Assembly (NCBI GenBank): GCA_942491415.1
Contig: CALOAD010000020.1
Coordinates: 62,001 to 126,000, forward strand
Origin: CALOAD01 sp942491415
GTDB lineage: Bacteria > Cyanobacteriota > Vampirovibrionia > Gastranaerophilales > CALOAD01
Length of the DNA: 64,000 nucleotides
Direction of reading: 5' to 3'
How positions within the stretch are numbered: position 1 is the stretch's first letter; every line of letters begins with the position of its first letter. The notes under the pieces were generated by a model, which saw only the letters and a list, made by a program, of their open reading frames with translations, was not told the origin of the DNA and searched no databases. Both the position numbers and the translations under genes were made by a program. Positions 25,666 to 34,623 of the stretch are shown in pieces.

Positions 25666-26262
25666 ATGAATGAATGGTCAAAACAATTTAATATAGAATA
25701 TCCGCAGTGTAATAAATGTGGAACTTGTTGTAAATGCGCCTCACCTTCTTCTCATATAGAAGAACTAAAAGAAAAGGCGTTAAAAGGTGATAGTGTTGCT
25801 CAAGATTTTTTGGATATTTTTATACCTTACGAAACGATTGAAGAGGCGAAAGCTGTGGATTCAAGTATTGTAGAAAGAAGTATGAAAATCTGTGAAAATC
25901 CTGAAAATAAAATAAATATCGATAATTTAACGTTTTATCGTTGTAAATATTTGGCAGATGATGATAGTTGCCAAATTTATGAGGATAGACCAAGCATTTG
26001 TAGAAATTATCCTGATTCACCTTTTTTAGTTTTTTCAAATAGTTGTGCCTACAAAGATTGGGCTGAAAAATGTAGAAAAGAATATAATAAACTTCAAAAT
26101 GATCTTAAAGAAGCAAAACAACAAATGGAAGGGTTGAAAGTTGAAAAACGAGCGTTAGAAAAAATAGAATTGGCAAATAGAATTGATAATTCTGATTTTG
26201 ATTTTTGTGTTTTTGTCCCTCAAATGTGTTTGTTCTCTCCGAGTGGTTTTTGGATTAAGTAA
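25666..26262 (+). CDS. YkgJ-type cysteine-cluster protein
   Basis: 198 residues. Cysteines C15, C18, C21, C22 and C24 (CNKCGTCCKC) and a later CRYLAD-type segment CKYLADDDSCQIYEDRPSICRNYP match the YkgJ/FliB-like family, thought to bind a Fe-S cluster or zinc. A predicted coiled coil follows (LQNDLKEAKQQMEGLKVEKRALEKIE) and a C-terminal CVFVPQMCLF. The role is unknown. It is the last gene of the 24331-26262 unit. Confidence 0.75.
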   Translation: MNEWSKQFNIEYPQCNKCGTCCKCASPSSHIEELKEKALKGDSVAQDFLDIFIPYETIEEAKAVDSSIVERSMKICENPENKINIDNLTFYRCKYLADDDSCQIYEDRPSICRNYPDSPFLVFSNSCAYKDWAEKCRKEYNKLQNDLKEAKQQMEGLKVEKRALEKIELANRIDNSDFDFCVFVPQMCLFSPSGFWIK

Positions 26263-26422
26263 ATAAATAAAAAAATGTAAAAGCGTTTTTTGTGCCTCAA
26301 AACACAATAGTGTTAATTGTTTTTAGAAAAAAGTAGTGTTTTTTGTAAAATTGAAAGGCAATTTGAAATTTGTTTGAACTTTAATTGATTATAAAAATCA
26401 TAAATATAAAGGAGTAATATTA

Positions 26423-28153
26423 ATGAAAATAAATAATCTACAAAACTACATTGTTAATAAACAATCTGGTCAAATTAATACTAAAAACGAAAGTCAAATT
26501 ATTTCTGCTCCATATTCTAGGGATTTAATGAATATGCCAACAACAGCGCATATTACATTTGGGAAAACAAATAAACTTCATACAAAAAATGAGCAAGAAT
26601 TTATAAAACTTAGGGATGAATTTTCTGAAAAATTACATAAAAAAACTCATGCTGTAGCTTTAACGTCTTGGAATTTATTTATAAATTCCAATGAAGAAAA
26701 TGAAAAGCTCGCAACAAAAGCTGAAAAAGAGTTTAATGAATTATACAGAGATGAAAAAACTCTCGAAAAACTCGAAGCAATGAATAAAAAAGGAATCCAA
26801 GACAAAGATCTTAAGCGTCATATTAAAAAATTATTAAAAGATTTTAGAGAAAACATCACTTATAAAGAAGATATTGATCGTTTAAGTGAAACTTTAAATA
26901 AAGCAGATGCAAAATTTAATAATCATAAGTTTATGATAGACGGAAAAGAAACTTCTAAAACGGAGATAGGACAAAAACTTAAAAGTGAAAAAAATCCTGA
27001 AATTAGAAAAGAATTGTATTTTGCATCTATGCAAGCGGGAAATAAAACCGCTGAAGATATAAGAAATCTGGTTAAAGAAAGAAATGAGTTTGCTCAAAAA
27101 GTAGGTTATGATAACTATCACGACTATGTTTTAGATTCGGAATACAATCTAAAACCTGAAGCTTTAAACCAACTTATTGATAGTTTAGTGGAAAAAATAA
27201 AACCAATTTCTGAAAAAATGCATCAAAAAAGAGATGCTAAAATTGCCAAACAATTTAATATAAACATTGATGAAATAAAACCTTGGCATTATGGGCTTCA
27301 GGAGGATTCAGGCGTAGAAAAAAAAGCCGAAGAATTTATTCTGACAAAAGAGGATAATCTTAAATTTTCACTGGCTATGTACGAAGGTATGGGCTGGGAT
27401 ATGGAAAAAGCCAACATTCAATATGATTTATATCCTAAAAAAGGTAAATCAACCCACGGTTTTGCTTTTGATGTAGAAGTTCCTAAAGATACAAGAATTT
27501 TAGCAAATTTAGCAGAAAAGGACTTACATAGTCTTAACACAATAAATCATGAAAATGGTCATTGCATATACTGGAAGGGTGTTTCTGAAGATTTGCCTTA
27601 TTTAGATAAAAAAGAATGCACCGCAATGCTAACAGAGGCTGTTGCAATGCTTATGGGTGATCTTCACATAAGAGAACCTGAAGCTATGATCAAAGAATTA
27701 AAAATGCCGGCTGATTTGGCAACTGAATTAAATGAAAAAAGAAAAGAAGATTTGGTTAAATTTGTTGAAAAAACAGCAAGGATAATTAAATTTGAAAATG
27801 AAATGTATAAAAACCCTGATCAAGATTTAAACGAATTATGGTATAACTTGGAAAAGGAAATCCTAGGAAAAAAATCACCTGAAAATAAACCTGCAGATTG
27901 GGCTACGGTTCCTCATTATAGAGGTTTTCCTGCATATTATCAAAATTATTTAAGAGCTCAAATCGCAGCTGAGCAAATGCATGAAGCTTTTAGCCAAAAA
28001 CACGGTGATATGACTTATAATGCAAAAACAGCTGAGTTTTTTGACAAAGAAATGTTTGCGTTGGGTGCTTCTTTGACCGAAGATGAAATGATGATAAAAA
28101 TTACAGGCAAAAAGCTATCACCTGACGCATTTATTAACTCACTTGATAAATAA
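26423..28153 (+). CDS. Gluzincin zinc metallopeptidase (M2/M3-like)
   Basis: 576 residues. The zinc motif HENGH (H376, E377, H380) lies in NTINHENGHCIYW, and the third ligand is E405 in LTEAVAMLMGD, 25 residues later, a spacing close to that of M2 and M3 peptidases. The N-terminal 60 residues carry the lineage-like HITFGKTNK. There is no classical signal peptide, so it may be cytosolic. A GGAG ribosome site precedes the ATG. Oligopeptide or dipeptidyl-carboxypeptidase activity is plausible but not provable here. Confidence 0.75.
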   Translation: MKINNLQNYIVNKQSGQINTKNESQIISAPYSRDLMNMPTTAHITFGKTNKLHTKNEQEFIKLRDEFSEKLHKKTHAVALTSWNLFINSNEENEKLATKAEKEFNELYRDEKTLEKLEAMNKKGIQDKDLKRHIKKLLKDFRENITYKEDIDRLSETLNKADAKFNNHKFMIDGKETSKTEIGQKLKSEKNPEIRKELYFASMQAGNKTAEDIRNLVKERNEFAQKVGYDNYHDYVLDSEYNLKPEALNQLIDSLVEKIKPISEKMHQKRDAKIAKQFNINIDEIKPWHYGLQEDSGVEKKAEEFILTKEDNLKFSLAMYEGMGWDMEKANIQYDLYPKKGKSTHGFAFDVEVPKDTRILANLAEKDLHSLNTINHENGHCIYWKGVSEDLPYLDKKECTAMLTEAVAMLMGDLHIREPEAMIKELKMPADLATELNEKRKEDLVKFVEKTARIIKFENEMYKNPDQDLNELWYNLEKEILGKKSPENKPADWATVPHYRGFPAYYQNYLRAQIAAEQMHEAFSQKHGDMTYNAKTAEFFDKEMFALGASLTEDEMMIKITGKKLSPDAFINSLDK

Positions 28154-28174
28154 CCATTGTTAAAATAAATTCAA

Positions 28175-28203
28175 AATTCAATTCAAAAGTTGAGTTGAAA
28201 TTC
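28175..28203. terminator. Bidirectional hairpin between convergent genes
   Basis: TTCAATTCAA (28177-28186), AAG, TTGAGTTGAA (28190-28199): a 10-bp stem with one G-T pair at the convergent ends of the peptidase and comEC genes. No strong T-run. Confidence 0.5.
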
Positions 28204-30646
28204 AAGGCTTTATCTTTTGCCAGTTGCCGGATTCACTATCAAAAGTAAATCTGTCGATTTTTTTACCGTTTGTTTTTATCATTACAGCTTTATTTTTATC
28301 AGTTCGATATGTTTCGATTTTATGATTTTTTAAAAGGGTTGTCGTTTGAGGGTGAGGATGCCCATATTGATTTTTTCCTACCGATATTACTGCGATTTTA
28401 GGTTTTAAAAAGTTTAGCATTTTTTTATCTAAACAATTGCGACTACCGTGATGCCCTACTTTTAGCAGATCAATATCTTGTTTTATATTTTTCTTCAATA
28501 ATTTGTAAGTTTCTATTTCATTATCAGCCGTTAATAAAGCCGAAAAATCTTTGTATTTTATATGCATAATAATAGAATTGTCATTGTTATGAGACTTATC
28601 AAGATCTTTATCTTGAAAAGCTCTTATTTGTAAGTTTTTATCTATGTTTATATAATCGTTATTTTTGAATAGTTCATAGTTTAATTTGTTTTTTTTAATA
28701 TATTTAATCATTTGTCTGTAAGTCTTGCTATCATTAATTCCTCCATTATGGATTATTTTTTCAATTTTTATATTTTCAGCAAGATTTACAGTGGCACCCA
28801 TATGATCGCTATCAGGGTGTGTTAATACAAGAAGGTCAATCTTCTTGGCTCCCAAGTCTTTTAGATAAGGTACTATTGCCATTTTCGCAATGCTATAACC
28901 GTATTTATGACCTCTTCCCGTATCTACCAAGATATGTTTTTTTGAAGGTGTTCTAATAAGTATTGAATCACCCTCTCCTACGTCAAAAAATACAAATGAC
29001 AGGTCTTTATTTACGTCTGAAAACCCTATTTGACAAAGAAGCATTAAGGCAATGACTCCCAGTGTAATGTTATTTTTCTTATTTTTAAAATTCAGTTTAA
29101 ATGCAAAGAAAAGAACTAATAAAAACAGATAAAACATTAATATAGTAAATAAATGAGGCTTGGCTAAGTTGATTAAAGAATCAGGTAGGCTTGCAAAAAA
29201 GTCTGAAACAGTCAAAAGCAAGGCAAGAAATGGTTTTGCTATAAAATCGGCAACCAGGCAGAATTTATCTCCTATTGTAGGAATGAAACTTAAAATACTG
29301 CCGATAAATCCTGAAAAACTTATTATTCCCATAAAAGGGACAACAAGAATATTAGCAGGAAGCGAATAAAGAGCAAAAGTATTAAAATGAAAAGCTTGGA
29401 TAGGAGCAACCCAGCATTGCGCTATTAGCGGAATAATAATTGCACCTGAAATAACAACAGGGATTTTAGGTATTTTAGAAATTACGGGAGAAACGCATAA
29501 AAGCAAGCCCAGTGTCACAATAAAGGACATTTGAAACCCGACTTCGTTTATCATTAAAGGGTCAAAAAGCAAAATAACAACAGCTACAAAAGCCAACAAG
29601 GTTAAATTGTCAGACTCTCGGTCAATTAACTTACCTATTAATGCAAGTTCTAACATGCCGGCAGCACGCAATATAGAGGGTGGAAGCCCTGTCATAAAGG
29701 AATATATAAAAACCAGTAGCCCTCCGGAGATAATCGAAAAAGCAAATGAAGCCCCAAGCCTTTGCACAATAAAGTACCATATCCCAAAAATTAGTCCTAC
29801 ATTGAGCCCTGAAGCTGCCAGTAGGTGAAAAAGTCCTGACTTAATAAAGCTCTCTTTAACTTCAGAAGGTGGTGGCACCGCATTATCACCAAAAACTATT
29901 CCTCCTAATGTCTCAAGGTAGGGAGATTCAAGATATTTAGCATGTTTTTCGAGTACTTTTTCTCTGATCCTGTTTATACTTTGCAAAAACCACCACATGC
30001 CGGCATCAGGTTTTTCGAGTATTTTATATTTTTTGCGACTTGCATAAGAGATGGTGAATATTCTTTTATTTTTTAAGTATTTCCCATAGTCAAATTGTCC
30101 TGGGTTTCGCACTTCATAAGGCTTTTTGACTTTTGCATGAACTTGCAGAACATCACCTATTTCAATGCGGTTAAAATTTTTGTTTACTCCGTAAATATTT
30201 AATAACGTCTTTGAACTGTTCTTGATCCACTTGTTTTCAGTTTTAATTTCACTAATTTTAAACTCAAATTTTGTTTTTATATTACTAACAACGGGCTTTG
30301 AGATAACTCTGCCTTTAAAAGTTAAATAGCTTGTGGCTGATTGGTAGAGCATATCAGGCTTTGGAGATCGTAAGTTTGTATAAGTTATTGCAAATGCAGT
30401 TATGAGCAAACAGCAAATAAAGAAATTTTTAGATATGCGATTTTTGCTGCTTAAATAAAGTCCTAAAACAGCGATAAAGCTTGCTATTACAATAGAGTAA
30501 CCTAAAAAAACGGAAGCAAGTCCAACTATAAATAAACAACATAATATAAATGTTTTTTGAGTTCTTGTTAAATCCAAAATTGAATACCTGTATCCCTCTT
30601 TTTGGATTTTACCTCTAAAAACATTTTGTTTCAGTATTTTTAACAA
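28202..30646 (-). CDS. comEC: DNA internalisation protein ComEC/Rec2
   Basis: 814 residues with the standard order: N-terminal membrane segments, a soluble DUF4131-like region (LTFKGRVISKPV), the Competence domain (GLFHLLAASGLNVGLIFG) with many helices, and a C-terminal metallo-beta-lactamase-like domain with THPDSDHMGA and GHHGSRNC. ComEC forms the inner-membrane channel for single-stranded DNA uptake and its lactamase domain may degrade the other strand. With the pilus operon at 55-62 kb it suggests natural competence. A 74-bp tandem repeat lies upstream of its start. Confidence 0.92.
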   Translation of the reverse strand: MLKILKQNVFRGKIQKEGYRYSILDLTRTQKTFILCCLFIVGLASVFLGYSIVIASFIAVLGLYLSSKNRISKNFFICCLLITAFAITYTNLRSPKPDMLYQSATSYLTFKGRVISKPVVSNIKTKFEFKISEIKTENKWIKNSSKTLLNIYGVNKNFNRIEIGDVLQVHAKVKKPYEVRNPGQFDYGKYLKNKRIFTISYASRKKYKILEKPDAGMWWFLQSINRIREKVLEKHAKYLESPYLETLGGIVFGDNAVPPPSEVKESFIKSGLFHLLAASGLNVGLIFGIWYFIVQRLGASFAFSIISGGLLVFIYSFMTGLPPSILRAAGMLELALIGKLIDRESDNLTLLAFVAVVILLFDPLMINEVGFQMSFIVTLGLLLCVSPVISKIPKIPVVISGAIIIPLIAQCWVAPIQAFHFNTFALYSLPANILVVPFMGIISFSGFIGSILSFIPTIGDKFCLVADFIAKPFLALLLTVSDFFASLPDSLINLAKPHLFTILMFYLFLLVLFFAFKLNFKNKKNNITLGVIALMLLCQIGFSDVNKDLSFVFFDVGEGDSILIRTPSKKHILVDTGRGHKYGYSIAKMAIVPYLKDLGAKKIDLLVLTHPDSDHMGATVNLAENIKIEKIIHNGGINDSKTYRQMIKYIKKNKLNYELFKNNDYINIDKNLQIRAFQDKDLDKSHNNDNSIIMHIKYKDFSALLTADNEIETYKLLKKNIKQDIDLLKVGHHGSRNCLDKKMLNFLKPKIAVISVGKNQYGHPHPQTTTLLKNHKIETYRTDKNKAVMIKTNGKKIDRFTFDSESGNWQKIKP

Positions 30647-30670
30647 TATAGTTTATAAAAAGTATAGAAA

Positions 30671-30840
30671 GCGAAATCGAGCTGAGAGTGAAAAGCGACG
30701 CGAAGGCGGCGTTTGCAACTCGTTAAAAGCGAGATTTCAAGAGAGCGAAATTGAGCTGAGAGTGAAAAGCGACGCGAAGGCGGCGTTTGCAACTCGTTAA
30801 AAGCGAGATTTCAAGAGAGCGAAATCGAGCTGAGAGTGAA
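30671..30840. repeat. 74-bp tandem repeat, about 2.3 copies
   Basis: Unit starts at 30671, 30745 and 30819 (partial, 22 bases). The two full copies differ at one base (AATC vs AATT at 30678/30752). Each is GC-rich for this genome and holds GAAATC...GATTTC and CTCG...CGAG complementary pairs, so it can fold. The third copy stops just before the stop codon of the LuxR gene. It occupies the gap between the LuxR and comEC genes. Confidence 0.9.
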
Positions 30841-30843
30841 ATA

Positions 30844-31488
30844 TCAATTCTCGACTTGAAAATTTTTAAGCCCACCGCTTATTAATCCTGAACTTATAGC
30901 TGTTAAAATAGCCTGAGTTCGATTTAAAACATTTAGCTTTTTAAAAATATTCTTCAAATGTGTTTTTACCGTAAGTTCACTCAATAAAAGCTTATGCGCA
31001 ACTTCTTTGTTGTTATGTCCTTCTGCGATTAATTTTAAAACTTCTATTTCTCTTTGAGTTAAAACATTTTTTTCTTTTGCTGAAAGGTCACAAGCGTCAT
31101 TTTCTCCTGAACGTCTTATTATAGCTCGCACTTTAGCTGAAAAAATATCTACATCAAAAGGAAAACTAATATAATCATCAGCACCCATATTAAGCCCGTT
31201 AATTATATCAATATCGCTTTTGTCTCCAATTATCAATACAATAGGAATGTCTTTGCAACAATAATTAGACCCTAAATCTCTAAGTATTTTTTCACTGTTA
31301 AAAAACTGCACTGTAGTGTCAATCATTATTAAATCAAAATTATGTTTATAACAGCTTAAAACTTGACATATCTCATCATTTCGCCCGGCTAAAAAACACT
31401 CAAAGTCATAAAAATCTTTAAGACCTTTTAAATCTTTCAATCCGTCGCCTATTAAAAATATTCTGTATCTTTTTTCTTGTCTACTCAC
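30844..31488 (-). CDS. LuxR-family regulator with a degenerate receiver
   Basis: 214 residues. Residues 1-125 fold like a receiver: FLIGDG in place of the acidic pair region, D57 in FDLIMID at the phospho-acceptor place, but the threonine strand reads VLIIGD and the conserved lysine is replaced by F109 (DDYISFPF). Residues 140-205 are a LuxR HTH (LTQREIEVLKLIAEGHNNKEVAHKLLLSELTVKTHLKNIFKKLNV). DNA binding is clear; control by phosphorylation is doubtful. No kinase gene adjoins. It may act as a constitutive or differently controlled activator. Confidence 0.8.
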   Translation of the reverse strand: MSRQEKRYRIFLIGDGLKDLKGLKDFYDFECFLAGRNDEICQVLSCYKHNFDLIMIDTTVQFFNSEKILRDLGSNYCCKDIPIVLIIGDKSDIDIINGLNMGADDYISFPFDVDIFSAKVRAIIRRSGENDACDLSAKEKNVLTQREIEVLKLIAEGHNNKEVAHKLLLSELTVKTHLKNIFKKLNVLNRTQAILTAISSGLISGGLKNFQVEN

Positions 31489-31683
31489 TGTTTTTTCCCT
31501 TTAAGTCAAGTTGAGTATTACAAGGTCTACATTAATTTTAACTAGCCAACAAGCTAGACAAACAAGATATATCAAGAGTTCGTATAAATCTAACTTTAAA
31601 CATTAAAGAATAAAAAATTTGATTTAAAAACTTTGCTGATTTACAATCTAATACATAAATGAGCTAGTTTAAGGGTAAAAATA

Positions 31684-32925
31684 ATGACAACTAAAGAAAA
31701 AGAAATCGATCAAAAATATATAGACCAGGCAACGTTTATCGCACGTGGCACCGAAGTTTTACCGGGTGGAGTTAAAGAACTTGCCAAAAAACTTCAAAAA
31801 GCACAAGAAAATAATAAACCCTTACGTGTAAAATTAGGATTGGATCCTACAAGACCGGATTTGCACCTTGGGCATTCGGTAGTAATGCGTAAATTAAAAC
31901 AGTTTCAAGAATTAGGTCATAAAGTGGTTCTTATCATTGGTGGCGCAACTGCAATGATAGGAGATCCTTCAGGAAAATCTGAAACTCGACCCAGCCTCAC
32001 AAAACAAGAAGTTGACGAAAACGCAAAAACTTATTTCGATCAGATGAAAAAAATCGTAAACGTCGAAAAGGCAGAAGTCACAAACAACGCCGATTGGCTG
32101 CATAAAATGGATTTAAACGATCTTCTAAGATTATCTTCTAACGTAACAGTGGCTCAAATGCTTGTAAGAGATGATTTTGCCAAAAGATATTCAGAAGGTA
32201 AACCCATTTCGGTACACGAATTTTTCTATCCGCTTATGCAAGCTTATGATTCTGTAGAAATTGATTCTGATATAGAATTAGGCGGAACAGATCAACGTTT
32301 TAACGTTCTTTTAGGAAGAGATATTCAACAATCTTACGGAAAACAAGACCCTCAAATGGTTATGTTATTGCCTCTTTTAGAGGGAACCGACGGCGTTGTG
32401 AAAATGTCTAAAACATATCCTGAAAATTGTATCAGCCTCACCGAAGAGCCTAATAATATGTATGGAAAGCTTATGTCGATTCCTGATTCTTTAATAGTGA
32501 GGTATTACCAGCTTCTAACCGACGTTCCTTCTGGTGATATTGAAGAAATTAAAAAACAACTCGAAAATGAGAACTTTAACCCTCGTGATATAAAAATGAA
32601 GCTGGCATGGACAATTACAAGTCAATATCACAACGAAGAAAAGGCTAATAATGCTCAACAAGAATTTATAAATGTTGTACAAAAAAAAGGAATCCCTCAA
32701 GATTTGCAAGAAATTCAAGCAAAAGAGGAAACACTTGTTATTGACTTATTAGTAGATATCGATTTTTGCAAAAGCAAAGGTGAGGCAAAAAGACTTATGC
32801 AAGGTGGCGGCGTAAAAATAAATGGTGAAAAAGTAAATGATATGGGTGCAAAAGTAAATTTTGCAAACGAAAATTCTTTCACTATTCAAGCAGGTAAAAG
32901 AAAATTCGCCAAAATTATAAAATAG
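31684..32925 (+). CDS. tyrS: Tyrosyl-tRNA synthetase
   Basis: 413 residues of class I synthetase. HIGH is present as HLGH in LDPTRPDLHLGHSV and the KMSKS loop as VKMSKTYPENC; an S4-like RNA-binding domain closes the protein (KSKGEAKRLMQGGGVKING). The length and GDPSGKSETRP segment fit the TyrZ/TyrS2 type. No T-box leader is visible upstream. It charges tRNA-Tyr in the cytosol. Confidence 0.95.
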   Translation: MTTKEKEIDQKYIDQATFIARGTEVLPGGVKELAKKLQKAQENNKPLRVKLGLDPTRPDLHLGHSVVMRKLKQFQELGHKVVLIIGGATAMIGDPSGKSETRPSLTKQEVDENAKTYFDQMKKIVNVEKAEVTNNADWLHKMDLNDLLRLSSNVTVAQMLVRDDFAKRYSEGKPISVHEFFYPLMQAYDSVEIDSDIELGGTDQRFNVLLGRDIQQSYGKQDPQMVMLLPLLEGTDGVVKMSKTYPENCISLTEEPNNMYGKLMSIPDSLIVRYYQLLTDVPSGDIEEIKKQLENENFNPRDIKMKLAWTITSQYHNEEKANNAQQEFINVVQKKGIPQDLQEIQAKEETLVIDLLVDIDFCKSKGEAKRLMQGGGVKINGEKVNDMGAKVNFANENSFTIQAGKRKFAKIIK

Positions 32926-32950
32926 TTTTTAAGCTTAAAAATGATTACAA

Positions 32951-33030
32951 AACTCGCTATCTTGAAATCTCAAATTTAACGAGTTACGACGGTGACCTTT
33001 TCCGTTGATGCTCTATTTTAAATTGGTAAA
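32951..33030. repeat. Diverged inverted relative of the 74-bp tandem repeat
   Basis: Bases 32961-32986 (CTTGAAATCTCAAATTTAAC and onward, ending CGAGTT) match the reverse complement of the end of the 74-bp unit at about 22 of 26 positions. The outer AACTCG / CGAGTT pair (about 32951 and 32980) can also form a stem. It follows tyrS directly. Confidence 0.55.
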
Positions 33031-33060
33031 ATAAAGTTTTATAGATTCGAGTTAAATAGA

Positions 33061-33174
33061 TTAAAACAATATAAAAGAGTTAAATGCCAGCATACAAAAT
33101 GCTATCAGCATAACGGGGAAAAAGAAAAATCCCATAATACCAATACATTTTGCGATTGTATCAACTGCTTGCAT
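33061..33174 (-). CDS. Small hydrophobic membrane peptide (37 aa)
   Basis: On the minus strand ATG at 33174 to TAA at 33061 reads MQAVDTIAKCIGIMGFFFFP and continues with VMLIAFCMLAFNSFILF. AAGAGGAAT sits 7-10 bases upstream, a good ribosome site. The peptide is a single hydrophobic segment. It lies alone between tyrS and the annexin-like gene. Small membrane proteins like this are easily missed by gene callers; function unknown. Confidence 0.55.
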   Translation of the reverse strand: MQAVDTIAKCIGIMGFFFFPVMLIAFCMLAFNSFILF

Positions 33175-33463
33175 TTATTAATTCCTCTTAGTTTTTTTAA
33201 AGTCTCTGAAATTATAATAATAAATTTTGAAGTTTATTACATTAAACTTTAATGTAAAATTTTGCACTATTAAAAAATTTCAATACTAGTCATTCGGGTA
33301 ATATTAATAGAATTATAATCAGATTATTTGAAAAAAATTCTGTGCTCTCAATTGTAAAGTTACTTAATGTTTTTTTTATAAACGGGCAATCATGCCAAGT
33401 CATTTGTTTTTATATAGATAAGGAGATTTTTCTAAACTATTAACTTTAAATAGGGAGAGAATT

Positions 33464-34399
33464 ATGAACAACAATTTAAATGGATTTCAAAATTTACCTC
33501 AGGCAAATATGCATTCAGATATGCCTCAGTGCGCTCCCATTCAATCGGCAGGAATGAGCAATGAGCCGATTTCTTTTTCTGGTCAACCTGCTTCTCAGAA
33601 ACAATCAACAGGTATGAATAATCAGCCAATGGCAAACGCTAATCCTATGACAGCAAGTGTTTATGCTCAAGAAGATGTTGGAATGGGAATGAATCCTATG
33701 ATGAACCAAGGTATGATGCCTATGGATGGAATGGGAATGATGGGTTATGGCATGATGGGTGCTGATAAAACAGATGTGGCAACTCAAATGGCGGGTTATC
33801 AACTGCAAATGCAGAAAATGAATCAAACAATGAATCCGGCATTAATGTCTCAAGAAGTTAAAAATATTGGTGTAAATCAAGCTAAAATTCAACATTATAT
33901 GAATCCAAATACTGAAGAAGGTAGAAAAACTGCCAAGCTTGCAACTAAAATGATGGAAGCACTTCAGGATGATAACGAAAGCAGATTTGAAAAACTAGTT
34001 CAAAAACTAAGTCCTGAACAGCTTGCAGCTGCTGAAATTTTATACGGTCAGCAAGCAGGTGATTTAACGGCTTTAAGGAAAGATATTAGATCAAGTTTTG
34101 ATAATTTTGCGATCTTTGACAAATCAGAATCTCAAATGATCAATATGATGAATAAAGCAGCAGCTATATCTCCAGCTAACGCAGCTATAGCATTGAAAGA
34201 GGCTATGGATGGGGTAGGGACTGATACTGATACTGTAAATAACATCGTTAATAACCAATCAAAAGAATTCCTTAATGCTACAACTAAAAACTATGATAGC
34301 ATTTACGGAAGCTTAACCGCTGACATTCAAGGAGATTATAGTATCTTTAGTGGTGAAGATAAATTGGTTGAAAAGATTGATAATTCTTTAATTGATTAA
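33464..34399 (+). CDS. Annexin-like protein with a Met/Gln-rich N-terminus
   Basis: 311 residues. Residues 1-150 are disordered and unusual, with the PISFSGQPA motif and methionine-rich runs such as NPMMNQGMMPMDGMGMMG. The C-terminal 150 residues resemble annexin repeats. The last is clear: ALKEAMDGVGTDTDTVNNIV with the calcium-type G-x-G-T-D at 250-254, then NYDSIYGSLTADIQGDYS. The preceding 165-215 stretch (TKMMEALQDDNESRF to DLTALRKDI) looks like a degenerate repeat without the calcium loop. A GGGAGAG site precedes the ATG and a strong terminator follows, so it is a single-gene unit. Confidence 0.6.
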   Translation: MNNNLNGFQNLPQANMHSDMPQCAPIQSAGMSNEPISFSGQPASQKQSTGMNNQPMANANPMTASVYAQEDVGMGMNPMMNQGMMPMDGMGMMGYGMMGADKTDVATQMAGYQLQMQKMNQTMNPALMSQEVKNIGVNQAKIQHYMNPNTEEGRKTAKLATKMMEALQDDNESRFEKLVQKLSPEQLAAAEILYGQQAGDLTALRKDIRSSFDNFAIFDKSESQMINMMNKAAAISPANAAIALKEAMDGVGTDTDTVNNIVNNQSKEFLNATTKNYDSIYGSLTADIQGDYSIFSGEDKLVEKIDNSLID

Positions 34400-34461
34400 T
34401 AATTTAAAACATTAAACTTATACAAATCTCTCTCTTAAAAATCTCTCTCAAATTATTTCAT

Positions 34462-34488
34462 ACCTTACGAGAAATCGTAAGGTTTTTT
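34462..34488 (+). terminator. Terminator after the annexin-like gene
   Basis: ACCTTACGA, GAAA, TCGTAAGGT, TTTTTA: a perfect 9-bp stem with a GNRA-type loop. Confidence 0.9.
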
Positions 34489-34510
34489 ATTTAGTAAAAT
34501 TAATGACTGA

Positions 34511-34604
34511 TAAAAAGTACTACGGAGGCAGGTTTTTGTGGAACTTTTTGCATAAAAAGTCTCCCCTCGGAGAGAGTAGCATATTTTTTACATAATACTT
34601 TTTA
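34511..34604 (-). other. Structured intergenic element 3' of the aldolase gene
   Basis: TAAAAAGTA (34511-34519) pairs with TACTTTTTA (34596-34604); inside, CTAC/GTAG and GAGG/CCTC complementary segments and TCTCCCCTCGGAGA add further stems. It is 20 bases 3' of the minus-strand aldolase stop, so it may be its terminator, but it is longer than an ordinary one. Confidence 0.45.
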
Positions 34605-34623
34605 TAAAAAAATAATTAATACT

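Noticed and set aside
31489..31683. Possible T-box leader before tyrS
   Set aside because: No specifier loop, antiterminator or conserved T-box sequence was seen in the upstream 195 bases.
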